Of a DNA stretch of 64,000 nt, positions 55,636-64,000 are shown in pieces. Positions within the stretch are counted from its first letter, which is position 1; every line of letters begins with the position of its first letter. Position numbers and translations under genes: made by a program. Under the pieces are notes generated by a model, which searched no databases, was not told the origin of the DNA, and worked only from the letters and a program-made list of their open reading frames with translations. Source of the DNA: Marinobacter vulgaris. GTDB lineage: Bacteria; Pseudomonadota; Gammaproteobacteria; Pseudomonadales; Oleiphilaceae. The stretch is taken from NCBI RefSeq assembly GCF_003344045.1, contig NZ_QFWX01000005.1, forward strand, positions 124,001 through 188,000, given 5' to 3'.

Positions 55636-56374
55636 CCCAACGAACCCCAGAGTGTTGCTGGGTGTCAATATTGACCATGTCGCGACGCTCCGCCAGGCAA
55701 GGGGCACACGCTATCCGGACCCGGTCCAGGCTGCCATCCTTGCGGAAGAGGCAGGTGCCGATGGCATTACCATTCATCCCCGGGAAGATCGCCGCCACAT
55801 TCAGGACCGGGATGTACTTCTGCTCAAGGAAATCCTGACCACCAAGATGAACCTGGAAATGGCGGTTACCGATGCCATGTTGGCATTTGCTGAACAGGTA
55901 CGCCCGCAATGCGTGTGTCTGGTACCCGAGAAGCGCGAGGAGCTGACAACCGAGGGCGGCCTTGATGTGGATGGTCAGGAAGCCCGCGTCGCCAAGGCTT
56001 GTGAGCGGTTGGCGAGGATCGGCACGGAAGTGTCTCTGTTTATCGACCCTGATATTGCCCAGATTGACGCCGCTGTCCGGTGCGGTGCGCCGGTAGTAGA
56101 GCTCCACACCGGCGAATACGCTGAAGCCGCTACGCCGGAAGCGGAGGAAGCTGCGTTCAGTACCCTGGTGACTACCGTAGAGCATGCCCGGAAGAGGGGC
56201 CTGATCGTGAATGCAGGCCACGGACTGCATTATCACAACACTGAGCGGGTGGCTGCGATCAGCGGTATCAACGAGCTCAACATTGGCCATGCCATCATTG
56301 CCAGAGCTGTTTTCACAGGCCTCAAAGAGGCTGTCAGGGACATGAAGGCCATTCTGGCAAGCGCACGGGCCTGA
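55625..56374 (+). CDS. pdxJ: pyridoxine 5'-phosphate synthase
   Basis: The 249-residue TIM-barrel enzyme begins with [53 protein letters not shown] with its substrate-binding His and Glu residues, and has [29 protein letters not shown] and [16 protein letters not shown]. It forms PNP from 1-deoxyxylulose 5-phosphate and 3-amino-2-oxopropyl phosphate. It is the last gene of the lepA run; PLP made here serves ThrC and CysM. Confidence 0.98.
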   Translation: MNPSPTNPRVLLGVNIDHVATLRQARGTRYPDPVQAAILAEEAGADGITIHPREDRRHIQDRDVLLLKEILTTKMNLEMAVTDAMLAFAEQVRPQCVCLVPEKREELTTEGGLDVDGQEARVAKACERLARIGTEVSLFIDPDIAQIDAAVRCGAPVVELHTGEYAEAATPEAEEAAFSTLVTTVEHARKRGLIVNAGHGLHYHNTERVAAISGINELNIGHAIIARAVFTGLKEAVRDMKAILASARA

Positions 56375-56397
56375 CTGGGCCGAGGCTACGGGCAGCT

Positions 56398-59277
56398 CTA
56401 GTCGGCTGTCGCTTTCCGGGTTTGATGACGGAAAAGCTGCTGCCAGTCGGTCTGCTCGCTCCAGGCCTGAAGGCGCTCCATGGCAACGATCAGCTGGTCT
56501 TTCTGGTATTCGGTATCAGGCGAGGCGCACTTCAAGGCAGTTTCCAGCTGGTCGGCGGCGCCTCGCAGTTCCGGAACCCCGCAGTAGCGGGTTGCGCCAT
56601 GCAGTTTATGGACGCATTCCAGCAACTCTTCCCGTTCTCCGTTAACCCAGAGTTGGGCCACGCGATCCACGTCGGTACGGATCTGTTCAACCAGCATGCT
56701 GAATAACTCCTCTGCCAGGTCTGCTTTGCCAGCAGCCAACTGGATGCTCTCCGCGATGCTGACACAATCCGGCTGCTGCCTCCGGGTTGACGGTCGCAGG
56801 CCCTGGCGGGTATCGCGAATCTCGGGCACCGGAAGATAGCCGTTGTCTGCGCCTGCATTGCAGCTATAACCGGTGTAGTCGTAAATGATGTCGATCAGCT
56901 GGCTATTGCTGATGGGTTTGGCAAGATAGCCGTCGAAACCCTGCCGGGTCAGCCGGTCCTGCTCTTCTGCCAAGGCATGGGCGGTAAGGGCAATGATGCG
57001 GGTACGGTGGCTGTTGCTGTCCAGGCCCCGCAGTCTTTCCGTGGTCTCGACCCCATCCATGCCGGGCATCTGCAGATCCATAAAAACCAGATCGAACGGT
57101 TTTTGTCTCGCTTTGCTGAGGGCCTCAAAGCCGCTGCTCGCACCCTCGGCTTCAATCCGGCAATCGTGTAACAGGGTCAGGACCAGTTTTAGGTTGGCAT
57201 CGTTGTCGTCCACGGCCAGCACCCTTGGCACATTGGCAGATTGTGATGCTGCCTCTTTTTTAGCGGAAAGAGGGGGAAGCTGGCCTTGCCCGCTGTTGAT
57301 GCCGTGGACCAGCAACAACAGCTCGTCGTAAAGGGAGTCACGGCATACCGGCTTGGTAAGGTGTCCGCTGGCAAGGCCAGAAAGTGGGGTGTCATGGGTT
57401 TCCAGTGTCGGGGTCAGCAAAAGGGTTCGGCAGTCCCTCTCAAGTTCGAGGGTTCGCACCAGCGAACAGTATTGGCTTGAGTTGAGCAGATGACGGGTGA
57501 TTCCGAGTATGGCAACGGCATAACCCGACTGTTCTTTCTGTGCCTCCTCAATCTGTTCCTGCATGGCACCCGGTGCCGAAACGCGGTCCACGGTCATGCC
57601 CCATTCCCGCAGCATGTGCTCTACCGCCAGGCCGGTGGTCTTCTGCTGTTCCAGGTAGATGACCCGCTCGCCGCGCAGGGCGTCTTTTGGCGCAATCGCC
57701 TCGCCGGTGGAGGACAACTCGGAGGTGAGCGTAAACCAGAAGGTGGAGCCTTTTCCGAGTTCGCTGTCCAGGCCGATCTTGCCGCCCATTTCCTCAACCA
57801 GGCGTTTGGAGATTGCGAGGCCAAGCCCGGTGCCGCCGTATTGGCGAGCGGTGGAGGCGTCGGCCTGACTGAAGGCATTGAACAGGGAATGTTGCTGGGC
57901 CCGGGACAGCCCGACGCCGGAGTCCGTAATGCTCAGCCGCAGGGTAATCCGGTTGCTTTCTTTGTCTTCCTCTTCAAGGCTGGCGCGCAGAACCACCTCG
58001 CCGGTCTGGGTGAACTTGATGGCGTTGTTCACCAGATTGGTGATTACCTGCTTCACCCGAAGTGGGTCACCCATAATGTTGTCGGGTACATCGTTGTAAA
58101 CCAGAGGCACCAGGTCCAGGTTCTTGCTGTGAGCTGCCGGAGCAAGCATGACCATGACTTCCTCGACAATATCCCGAAGCTGGAAGGGAATCCGGTCCAG
58201 AATCAGCTTGCCGGCCTCGATCTTCGAGAAATCGAGGATATCGTTGATGATGGTGAGCAGAATTTCCGACGATTTGCGGATGGTGCTCAGGTGGTCCCGC
58301 TGTTGGCGGGGCAGGGGACTTTTCAGCAGAAGCTCGGTAAAGCCGATGATGCCGTTCAGCGGCGTGCGGATTTCATGGGACATGTTGGCCAGGAATTCCG
58401 ATTTGATGCGGCTGGCCTCAAGGGCTTCCTTACGGGCCAGATCCAGTTCAATATTCTGGATTTCGATGGTCTCCAGAGTTTCCCGCAGGTCTTCCGTGGC
58501 CTGGTCTATATTCTGCTGCATTTCAGCCTGGGCTTTGCTCAGCTCTCCGGCCATGGCGTTAAGCCCCGATTCCAGCTGCTCAAACTCAGGTCCGGCACCG
58601 GTGTAGACGCGGGTATCCAGCTTGCCTTCTTTGAGTCTCGCAACCGCTTCATTAAGCTCGAAAACTGGGTCGGTAAAGGCGCGGCTCAGGCGCAAGGCGA
58701 TTGCCAGGCTTAGAAGAACCCCTGCCAGCACCAGCAGCAGTGAAATCAGCAGCGCCTTGTAGGTCTCCTTCTCGGTGCGAACGTGGGACATTTCCACGGT
58801 GACCCAGCCAATGGGTTTCTTGCCGCTGCCGACATTCCGGCGGGAGTCCGGGTCCAGCATGCTTTCAATCATCAGGTCCTGAAGGTAAACCGGGGTGACA
58901 AATACGGTGCTGTCGGGCGTGCTGATCTGTTCGGGCTCCTCACCGGTCAGGGCTTCCCGGCCGATGTCATCGGAGCTGCCCGGTCCAGTGTGAAGGAGTC
59001 GGTCATGATCGCTGTCAAAGAAGGTAATCGAGCGCACGTCCTGCTCTTCCAGCAGGGCGTTGGAGAGGCTGCTGAGCAGGCTCCGGTTGGCAGTGAAGAG
59101 GCCGTATTCAGCTCCGGCAGACAGTTGGCGCGAGAGGGATTCACCCCGGTCCTTGAGCAGGCTTTCAATATTGGTGACCCAGCTGTAGGTAAAGAAAAGT
59201 CCCAGCATCAATGTGGTCAGAAGGGTGGGGACAAGTGTCACCACAAGTACTTTTTTGCGTATGCCCCAGCGCCGCAT
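56398..59277 (-). CDS. gacS: hybrid sensor histidine kinase GacS/BarA type
   Basis: The 959-residue kinase begins [26 protein letters not shown] (helix 1), has a periplasmic region (about 35-165), helix 2 (about 175-198), HAMP, HisKA with [17 protein letters not shown], HATPase_c with [11 protein letters not shown] and [14 protein letters not shown], a degenerate receiver-like segment (about 510-640), a true receiver with [12 protein letters not shown] and a C-terminal Hpt domain with [14 protein letters not shown]. This tripartite layout is that of GacS/BarA, which controls CsrA-titrating small RNAs. The start at 59277 matches GacS; the frame extends to 59346. Confidence 0.93.
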   Translation of the reverse strand: MRRWGIRKKVLVVTLVPTLLTTLMLGLFFTYSWVTNIESLLKDRGESLSRQLSAGAEYGLFTANRSLLSSLSNALLEEQDVRSITFFDSDHDRLLHTGPGSSDDIGREALTGEEPEQISTPDSTVFVTPVYLQDLMIESMLDPDSRRNVGSGKKPIGWVTVEMSHVRTEKETYKALLISLLLVLAGVLLSLAIALRLSRAFTDPVFELNEAVARLKEGKLDTRVYTGAGPEFEQLESGLNAMAGELSKAQAEMQQNIDQATEDLRETLETIEIQNIELDLARKEALEASRIKSEFLANMSHEIRTPLNGIIGFTELLLKSPLPRQQRDHLSTIRKSSEILLTIINDILDFSKIEAGKLILDRIPFQLRDIVEEVMVMLAPAAHSKNLDLVPLVYNDVPDNIMGDPLRVKQVITNLVNNAIKFTQTGEVVLRASLEEEDKESNRITLRLSITDSGVGLSRAQQHSLFNAFSQADASTARQYGGTGLGLAISKRLVEEMGGKIGLDSELGKGSTFWFTLTSELSSTGEAIAPKDALRGERVIYLEQQKTTGLAVEHMLREWGMTVDRVSAPGAMQEQIEEAQKEQSGYAVAILGITRHLLNSSQYCSLVRTLELERDCRTLLLTPTLETHDTPLSGLASGHLTKPVCRDSLYDELLLLVHGINSGQGQLPPLSAKKEAASQSANVPRVLAVDDNDANLKLVLTLLHDCRIEAEGASSGFEALSKARQKPFDLVFMDLQMPGMDGVETTERLRGLDSNSHRTRIIALTAHALAEEQDRLTRQGFDGYLAKPISNSQLIDIIYDYTGYSCNAGADNGYLPVPEIRDTRQGLRPSTRRQQPDCVSIAESIQLAAGKADLAEELFSMLVEQIRTDVDRVAQLWVNGEREELLECVHKLHGATRYCGVPELRGAADQLETALKCASPDTEYQKDQLIVAMERLQAWSEQTDWQQLFRHQTRKATAD

Positions 59278-59523
59278 AGTGAGTTCCCGATTGAATTCTC
59301 CGGTCGCAAATTCGGTCATCTTCCCTGTCAGAATAGATGATTCCATCCAGTCTGGCTTGATGGCACTCCCGGATATAGCCTGTTGTCATGGGCATAGCGA
59401 GAAGCTGTATTGGGAGACGGCGGGTATTCCGCGTATCATGCAACTCTGAAGTGTACCACAGGCTTGTGTTGCCGGCGTAAATGGCTGGCCGCGGATTGCG
59501 GAAGATTTGAGGAAGGTAAAAGC

Positions 59524-60417
59524 ATGCATTTCCCGACCATAGAAGACTACGTGGGGCACACGCCCCTGGTGAGGTTGCAACGGCTTCCCGGTGAGACCAG
59601 CAACGTGATTCTGGCGAAGCTGGAAGGCAACAATCCGGCGGGCTCAGTAAAGGACCGCCCGGCCATAAGCATGATTCAGGAAGCCGAGCGCCGCGGCGAA
59701 ATCAAGCCGGGTGACACGCTGATCGAGGCCACCAGTGGTAATACCGGTATCGCCTTGGCAATGGCAGCGGCCATCAAGGGTTACCGGATGGTCCTGATCA
59801 TGCCGGAAAACGCGAGCGAAGAGCGCCGGGCCTCCATGCGGGCCTATGGCGCCGAGATCCTCAGTGTGACCAAAGACGGGGGGATGGAAAGCGCCCGCGA
59901 CCTGGCTCAACAAATGGAGGCGGAGGGTAAAGGCAAGGTGCTCGACCAGTTTGCCAACCCGGACAATCCGCTGGCGCACTATCGCACCACAGGGCCGGAA
60001 ATCTGGGAACAGACCGGGGGCAGGGTCACCCATTTTGTCAGCTCCATGGGTACCACCGGCACGATTATGGGCGTCTCCCGATATCTCAAGGAGCGTAACC
60101 CCGATATTCAGATTGTGGGGCTGCAGCCAAAAGAAGGTGCTGCCATACCCGGTATCCGCCGCTGGCCGGAACCCTATCTGCCAAAAATCTACGATGCCTC
60201 TCGCGTGGACACGGTACTGGATATCGGCCAGCAGGAAGCGGAAGACACCATGCGCGCACTGGCCAGAGAGGAAGGCATTTTCTGCGGGGTTTCCTCTGGC
60301 GGCTCTATTGCCGCTGCCCTGAAGCTCTCAGCGCAGGTTGAAAATGCAGTGATCGTGGCCATTATCTGTGACCGGGGCGACCGTTACCTGTCTACCGGTG
60401 TATTTCCCGGCGCCTGA
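59524..60417 (+). CDS. cysM: cysteine synthase B
   Basis: The 297-residue PLP enzyme begins [22 protein letters not shown] and has the PLP lysine in [13 protein letters not shown], the phosphate-binding [13 protein letters not shown] and the C-terminal [12 protein letters not shown]. CysM uses O-acetylserine with sulfide or thiosulfate. The ATG at 59524 fits the family; the frame extends to 59410. It is divergent from gacS, and the gacS/cysM/rlmD/relA neighbourhood is found in Pseudomonas and relatives. Confidence 0.96.
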   Translation: MHFPTIEDYVGHTPLVRLQRLPGETSNVILAKLEGNNPAGSVKDRPAISMIQEAERRGEIKPGDTLIEATSGNTGIALAMAAAIKGYRMVLIMPENASEERRASMRAYGAEILSVTKDGGMESARDLAQQMEAEGKGKVLDQFANPDNPLAHYRTTGPEIWEQTGGRVTHFVSSMGTTGTIMGVSRYLKERNPDIQIVGLQPKEGAAIPGIRRWPEPYLPKIYDASRVDTVLDIGQQEAEDTMRALAREEGIFCGVSSGGSIAAALKLSAQVENAVIVAIICDRGDRYLSTGVFPGA

Positions 60418-60452
60418 ATTTACCAAGCCCAGACCCCAGCAAGAGACGTCCT

Positions 60453-61790
60453 ATGAGTAGAAGACGCAGGAAAGTCCTGCCCACCGAACCGGTGCGTTGT
60501 GTTATTGAGACCCTGAGTCACGATGGTCGTGGCATCGCCCGGGATAATGGCAAGGCCCAGTTTGTCGACGGCGCGCTTCCGGGTGAGACGGTGATGGCAA
60601 AAGTGATCAGCTCACGCAGCAAGTTTGATGAACTGAGGACGGTCGAGGTGTTAAACGCCGGCGATGCCCGGATTACGCCACCCTGCGAGTTTGCCGACCT
60701 GTGCGGAGGCTGCAGTCTTCAACACATGGACAGTGACGCGCAGATCCGGTTCAAGGAAGCGACGCTGCGGGAACACTTTGCCCATTTCGGGGGCATAGAA
60801 CCGCAGGAATGGGTGGCCCCGATGCGGTCACCAGCGCTGGGTTACCGACGCAAGGCCAGGTTGGGTGTGAAGTATGTGCCGGCACGGGAATCGGTCCTGG
60901 TCGGCTTCCGTGAAAAGCGCAACAGCTTCCTCACGGATATCGATCGGTGTGTTGTTCTGGATCCGCGCATCGGCGAGCGTATTATGCCGTTGCGGGAAAT
61001 GCTTCATGGACTGGATGCCTATCGCCGCATTCCCCAGGTTGAAGTGGCCTGCGGAGATCAGGAGGCCGCCATGGTTTTCCGCAATATGGATCCGTTGAGC
61101 GAGGCAGACACTGCGGCGCTGATCCGTTTTGGCCAGGCCCACGAATTGCATATCTACCTGCAGCCAAAAGGGCCGGAGACGGTACACAGAATTTGGCCGG
61201 AGTCCGGTGAAGAGCGACTGACCTACCGAATGGATGAATTCGACCTGACCATGAAGTTTCATCCCATGGACTTTACCCAGGTCAATGCGGGGATCAATCG
61301 GTCCATGGTACATAGGGCTGTGGAATGGCTGGATGTTCAGCCCGGCGAGCGGGTGCTCGACCTGTTCTGCGGGCTGGGGAATTTCACCCTGCCCCTGGCG
61401 CGCCGTGCGGCTCAGGTCGTCGGTGTCGAGGGTGATGAATCCATGGTCGTTCGTGGTCGGGAAAACGCGGAACTCAACGGACTATCGAATGTCGCATTCC
61501 ACGGCGCTGACCTGCAGGCGGATTTCACCGCACAGTCCTGGGCGGCGGAAGGGTTCGACAAGATACTGATCGATCCGCCCCGCTCGGGAGCCCAGGAGGT
61601 ATGCGAGTACCTGACGGCTTTCGGGGCCAGGCGGATTGTGTATGTGTCCTGCAATCCGGCCACGCTGGCCAGGGATGCGGGGGTTATGGTGCGCAATGGT
61701 TACCGTCTGGTGAGGTCGGGGGTTATGGACATGTTTCCTCACACCACGCACGTTGAGTCCATGGCAATGTTCGAGCGCGTGGATAACTGA
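60453..61790 (+). CDS. rlmD: 23S rRNA (uracil-1939-C5)-methyltransferase RlmD
   Basis: The 445-residue enzyme has an N-terminal TRAM domain (about 10-70), an Fe-S-type cysteine cluster beginning [15 protein letters not shown] (about 76-90), the SAM-binding motif [16 protein letters not shown], and the active-site [11 protein letters not shown] with the catalytic Cys. It makes m5U1939. It lies 35 bases after cysM and 57 before relA. Confidence 0.96.
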   Translation: MSRRRRKVLPTEPVRCVIETLSHDGRGIARDNGKAQFVDGALPGETVMAKVISSRSKFDELRTVEVLNAGDARITPPCEFADLCGGCSLQHMDSDAQIRFKEATLREHFAHFGGIEPQEWVAPMRSPALGYRRKARLGVKYVPARESVLVGFREKRNSFLTDIDRCVVLDPRIGERIMPLREMLHGLDAYRRIPQVEVACGDQEAAMVFRNMDPLSEADTAALIRFGQAHELHIYLQPKGPETVHRIWPESGEERLTYRMDEFDLTMKFHPMDFTQVNAGINRSMVHRAVEWLDVQPGERVLDLFCGLGNFTLPLARRAAQVVGVEGDESMVVRGRENAELNGLSNVAFHGADLQADFTAQSWAAEGFDKILIDPPRSGAQEVCEYLTAFGARRIVYVSCNPATLARDAGVMVRNGYRLVRSGVMDMFPHTTHVESMAMFERVDN

Positions 61791-61847
61791 TCAACCTCGG
61801 CGCCGGTCACGGATGGCCGGGTAAGCGACCAGGAAGAACAAAGCGAT

Positions 61848-64000
61848 ATGGTAAAAGTTCGCGAAGATTACGCAGTGACGGGCGACGGCCGGGTGGATAT
61901 CGACCGCTGGGTTCATCAGATTGAGTCACAGACGCACCTGGAAAATGCAGAACAGTTCCGGCGGGCCTGCGAAAAAGCCGCAGCCATCGATGTCCAGGCG
62001 GTGCGTGAGGACAGGGTTTGGGCTCCCGGCGCCAGCAGCTTCCGCACCGGTATAGAAATGGCCCAGGTGCTGGTTGAATTGCACCTGGACCAGGCCAGCC
62101 TTGTTGCAGCGATTCTTTACCGGGCTGTGCGCGAGGAGCGCATCCCCCTGGAGGACATCCGCAAGGAGTTCGGTGACGAAGTGGCCGGGCTGATTGACGG
62201 CGTGCAGCAGATGGCCGCGATATCGTCCATTCATCATCCCCTTAAAGGTAACGTACTCGGCCAGACCGAGGGCCAGCTCGACAACGTCCGCAAGATGCTT
62301 GTCACCATGATTGATGACGTCCGGGTGGCGTTGATCAAGCTTGCCGAACGGACATGCGCGATCCGGGCAGTGAAGAATGCGTCCGAAGAAAAACGTATGC
62401 GGGTAGCTCGCGAGGTTTTTGACATCTACGCGCCCCTGGCACACCGCCTGGGTATCGGCCATATCAAGTGGGAGCTGGAAGACCTTTCTTTTCGTTACCT
62501 GCACGAATCGGCCTATAAAAAGATAGCCAGGCTACTGGACGAGAAGCGGCTGGATCGGGAGAGTTACATCAAGCGTGTGATTACCTCCCTCAAGGACGAG
62601 TTGTGCGCTTCCGGTATAGAGGGGGAGCTGGCGGGACGCGCCAAGCACATCTACAGCATCTGGAGAAAAATGCGCCGCAAGGGTATCGATTTCTCCCAGG
62701 TCTATGATGTGCGCGCGGTTCGGATACTGGTTCCGGCTGTGCGTGACTGCTACGCCGCACTGGGCATTGTTCATACGCTGTGGCGCCATATCCCCAACGA
62801 ATTCGATGATTACATTGCCAACCCCAAGGAAAACGGATACCAGTCCCTTCATACTGCGGTGATCGGTCCCGAAGGCAAGGTGATGGAAGTACAGATCCGT
62901 ACCCATGACATGCATGAGGAAGCCGAGCTGGGTGTTTGCGCCCACTGGCTGTATAAAGGCATGGACAAGGGTAACCGCTCGGTCGGGTACGATGCCAAGA
63001 TTAACTGGCTGCGCCAGGTTCTGGAGTGGCAGGAAGAGCTGGGTGACCTGTCCGGTCTGGCGGATCACCTCAAGTCGGATATCGCCTCCGACCGCGTATA
63101 TGTGTTTACTCCTGAGGGTCATGTGGTGGACCTTCCACAGGGCGCCACCCCGGTGGATTTTGCCTACCGGGTACACACGGAAATCGGCCATGCCTGCCGC
63201 GGAGCCAAGGTCAACAACCGCATCGTGCCGCTGATCTATCCCCTGAAAACCGGGGACCAGGTATCCATTCTCACCTCCAACACCCAGGCGCCAAGCCGTG
63301 ACTGGCTTAACCCAAGCCTCGGTTATATCCAGACCTCCCGGGCCCGGGCGAAAGTGACCCACTGGTTCAAACAGCAGGACCGCGACCGTAACATCATCGA
63401 TGGCCGCGCGATCCTGGAAGACGAGTTCAGGCGGTTGTCGCTTTACGACGTCGACCTCAATGACCTCGCCGGCAAGGTCAATTACCAGGAAGCCGAGGAT
63501 ATGTTTGCGGCGGTGGGCGCGGGCGACCTCCGTCCCACCCATGTGGCCAACATTGCCCAGCAGATGCTGGAGCCGAAATCCGAGCAGCTGAACCTGAAGC
63601 TCAGCGGACTGAGGCGCCAGCCCTACGATACCGAAGCGGATATCCAGATCCGCGGTGTCGGCAAACTCAAGACCCAGGTGGCGAAGTGTTGCAAACCGCT
63701 GCCGGGCGATCCGATCGGTGGCTACATTACCGTTGGTCGCGGTGTAACAGTGCACCGGCAGGACTGCATCACTTTCCTCAATCTCAGGGAAAACGAGCCC
63801 AACCGTATTATCGAGGTGAGCTGGGGAGGGCGGCCTGTTGCCGTTTATCCGGTGGATATCGAAATCGAGGCGTACGATCGTTCCGGGTTGTTGCGGGACA
63901 TCACGCAGGTTCTGTCGTCCTCCAAAAGCGACGTACTGTCACTGAACACCAAGTCCAACAGGGATGAGAACACCGCGACCATGATCGTGACCGTGGAAAT
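61848..64000 (+). CDS. relA: (p)ppGpp synthetase RelA (partial, runs off the right edge)
   Basis: The frame starts at the ATG at 61848 (MVKVREDYAVTGDGRVDIDRW) and is open for 717 codons to the window end. The N-terminal pseudo-hydrolase domain lacks the HD residues of SpoT: the equivalent stretch reads LVAAILYRAVREERIPLED. The synthetase domain has YDVRAVRILVPA and DDYIANPKENGYQSLHTAV; TGS (YVFTPEGHVVDLPQGATPVDFAYRVH) and a C-terminal ACT region (VYPVDIEIEAYDRSG) follow. It should make (p)ppGpp on stalled ribosomes without hydrolysing it. The last few residues lie outside the window. Confidence 0.97.
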   Translation, partial: MVKVREDYAVTGDGRVDIDRWVHQIESQTHLENAEQFRRACEKAAAIDVQAVREDRVWAPGASSFRTGIEMAQVLVELHLDQASLVAAILYRAVREERIPLEDIRKEFGDEVAGLIDGVQQMAAISSIHHPLKGNVLGQTEGQLDNVRKMLVTMIDDVRVALIKLAERTCAIRAVKNASEEKRMRVAREVFDIYAPLAHRLGIGHIKWELEDLSFRYLHESAYKKIARLLDEKRLDRESYIKRVITSLKDELCASGIEGELAGRAKHIYSIWRKMRRKGIDFSQVYDVRAVRILVPAVRDCYAALGIVHTLWRHIPNEFDDYIANPKENGYQSLHTAVIGPEGKVMEVQIRTHDMHEEAELGVCAHWLYKGMDKGNRSVGYDAKINWLRQVLEWQEELGDLSGLADHLKSDIASDRVYVFTPEGHVVDLPQGATPVDFAYRVHTEIGHACRGAKVNNRIVPLIYPLKTGDQVSILTSNTQAPSRDWLNPSLGYIQTSRARAKVTHWFKQQDRDRNIIDGRAILEDEFRRLSLYDVDLNDLAGKVNYQEAEDMFAAVGAGDLRPTHVANIAQQMLEPKSEQLNLKLSGLRRQPYDTEADIQIRGVGKLKTQVAKCCKPLPGDPIGGYITVGRGVTVHRQDCITFLNLRENEPNRIIEVSWGGRPVAVYPVDIEIEAYDRSGLLRDITQVLSSSKSDVLSLNTKSNRDENTATMIVTVE

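Overview
The window looks like core chromosome of a marine gammaproteobacterium, most probably Marinobacter or a close relative. This rests on gene order and protein similarity read by eye: a Pseudomonas-like sigma-E block (rpoE-mucA-mucB-rseC-mucD) followed by lepA-lepB-rnc-era-recO-pdxJ, a xerD-dsbC-hom-thrC-recJ-prfB-lysS run, and an olsB-olsA ornithine-lipid pair. Base composition is even and moderately GC-rich. I found no rRNA or tRNA gene, insertion sequence, prophage, CRISPR array or plasmid function.

1-13 kb: a partial CBS-domain protein; a coupled minus-strand unit DUF1244-hopJ-minC-minD-minE (division-site placement); dinB under a LexA box; a glycosyltransferase/PAP2 pair; an aldo/keto reductase; a small exported protein of unknown role; an acetyl-CoA hydrolase/transferase family enzyme coupled to a SlyD-type FKBP; and olsA/olsB on the minus strand. 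12-19 kb: an RstA/RstB-like two-component system divergent from olsBA, glycerol kinase, argF with an orphan Fbp-type ABC ATPase directly behind it, and the CGFS glutaredoxin grxD.

19-34 kb: a DUF1631 protein, a Yip1-family membrane protein, a CorB-like CNNM/CBS protein, a CcsA-like protein, ffh, the rpsP-rimM-trmD-rplS ribosome operon, xerD, dsbC, hom-thrC and recJ. 34-42 kb: prfB with the programmed +1 frameshift, lysS, ung, a large nested hairpin, then on the minus strand nadB-sdhE-ygfX-ygfZ and an HDOD protein (NAD synthesis, flavinylation of succinate dehydrogenase, Fe-S maintenance).

43-64 kb: the envelope-stress regulon core, rpoE with anti-sigma factor mucA, mucB, rseC and protease mucD; a CHASE-GGDEF-EAL cyclic-di-GMP protein lying between mucD and lepA; lepA, lepB, a DUF4845 protein, rnc, era, recO, pdxJ; the convergent GacS/BarA-type hybrid kinase; cysM, rlmD, and relA running off the right edge.

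Almost all genes are recognisable housekeeping or regulatory functions and I see no convincing undescribed multi-gene system. The most interesting items are non-coding or contextual: the approximately 90-bp nested hairpin at 38.4 kb, the repeat-rich olsB/rstA divergent region, a terminator-like hairpin in the argF leader, translational coupling of DUF1244/hopJ to minC, and the GGDEF-EAL gene placed in the sigma-E/lepA block.
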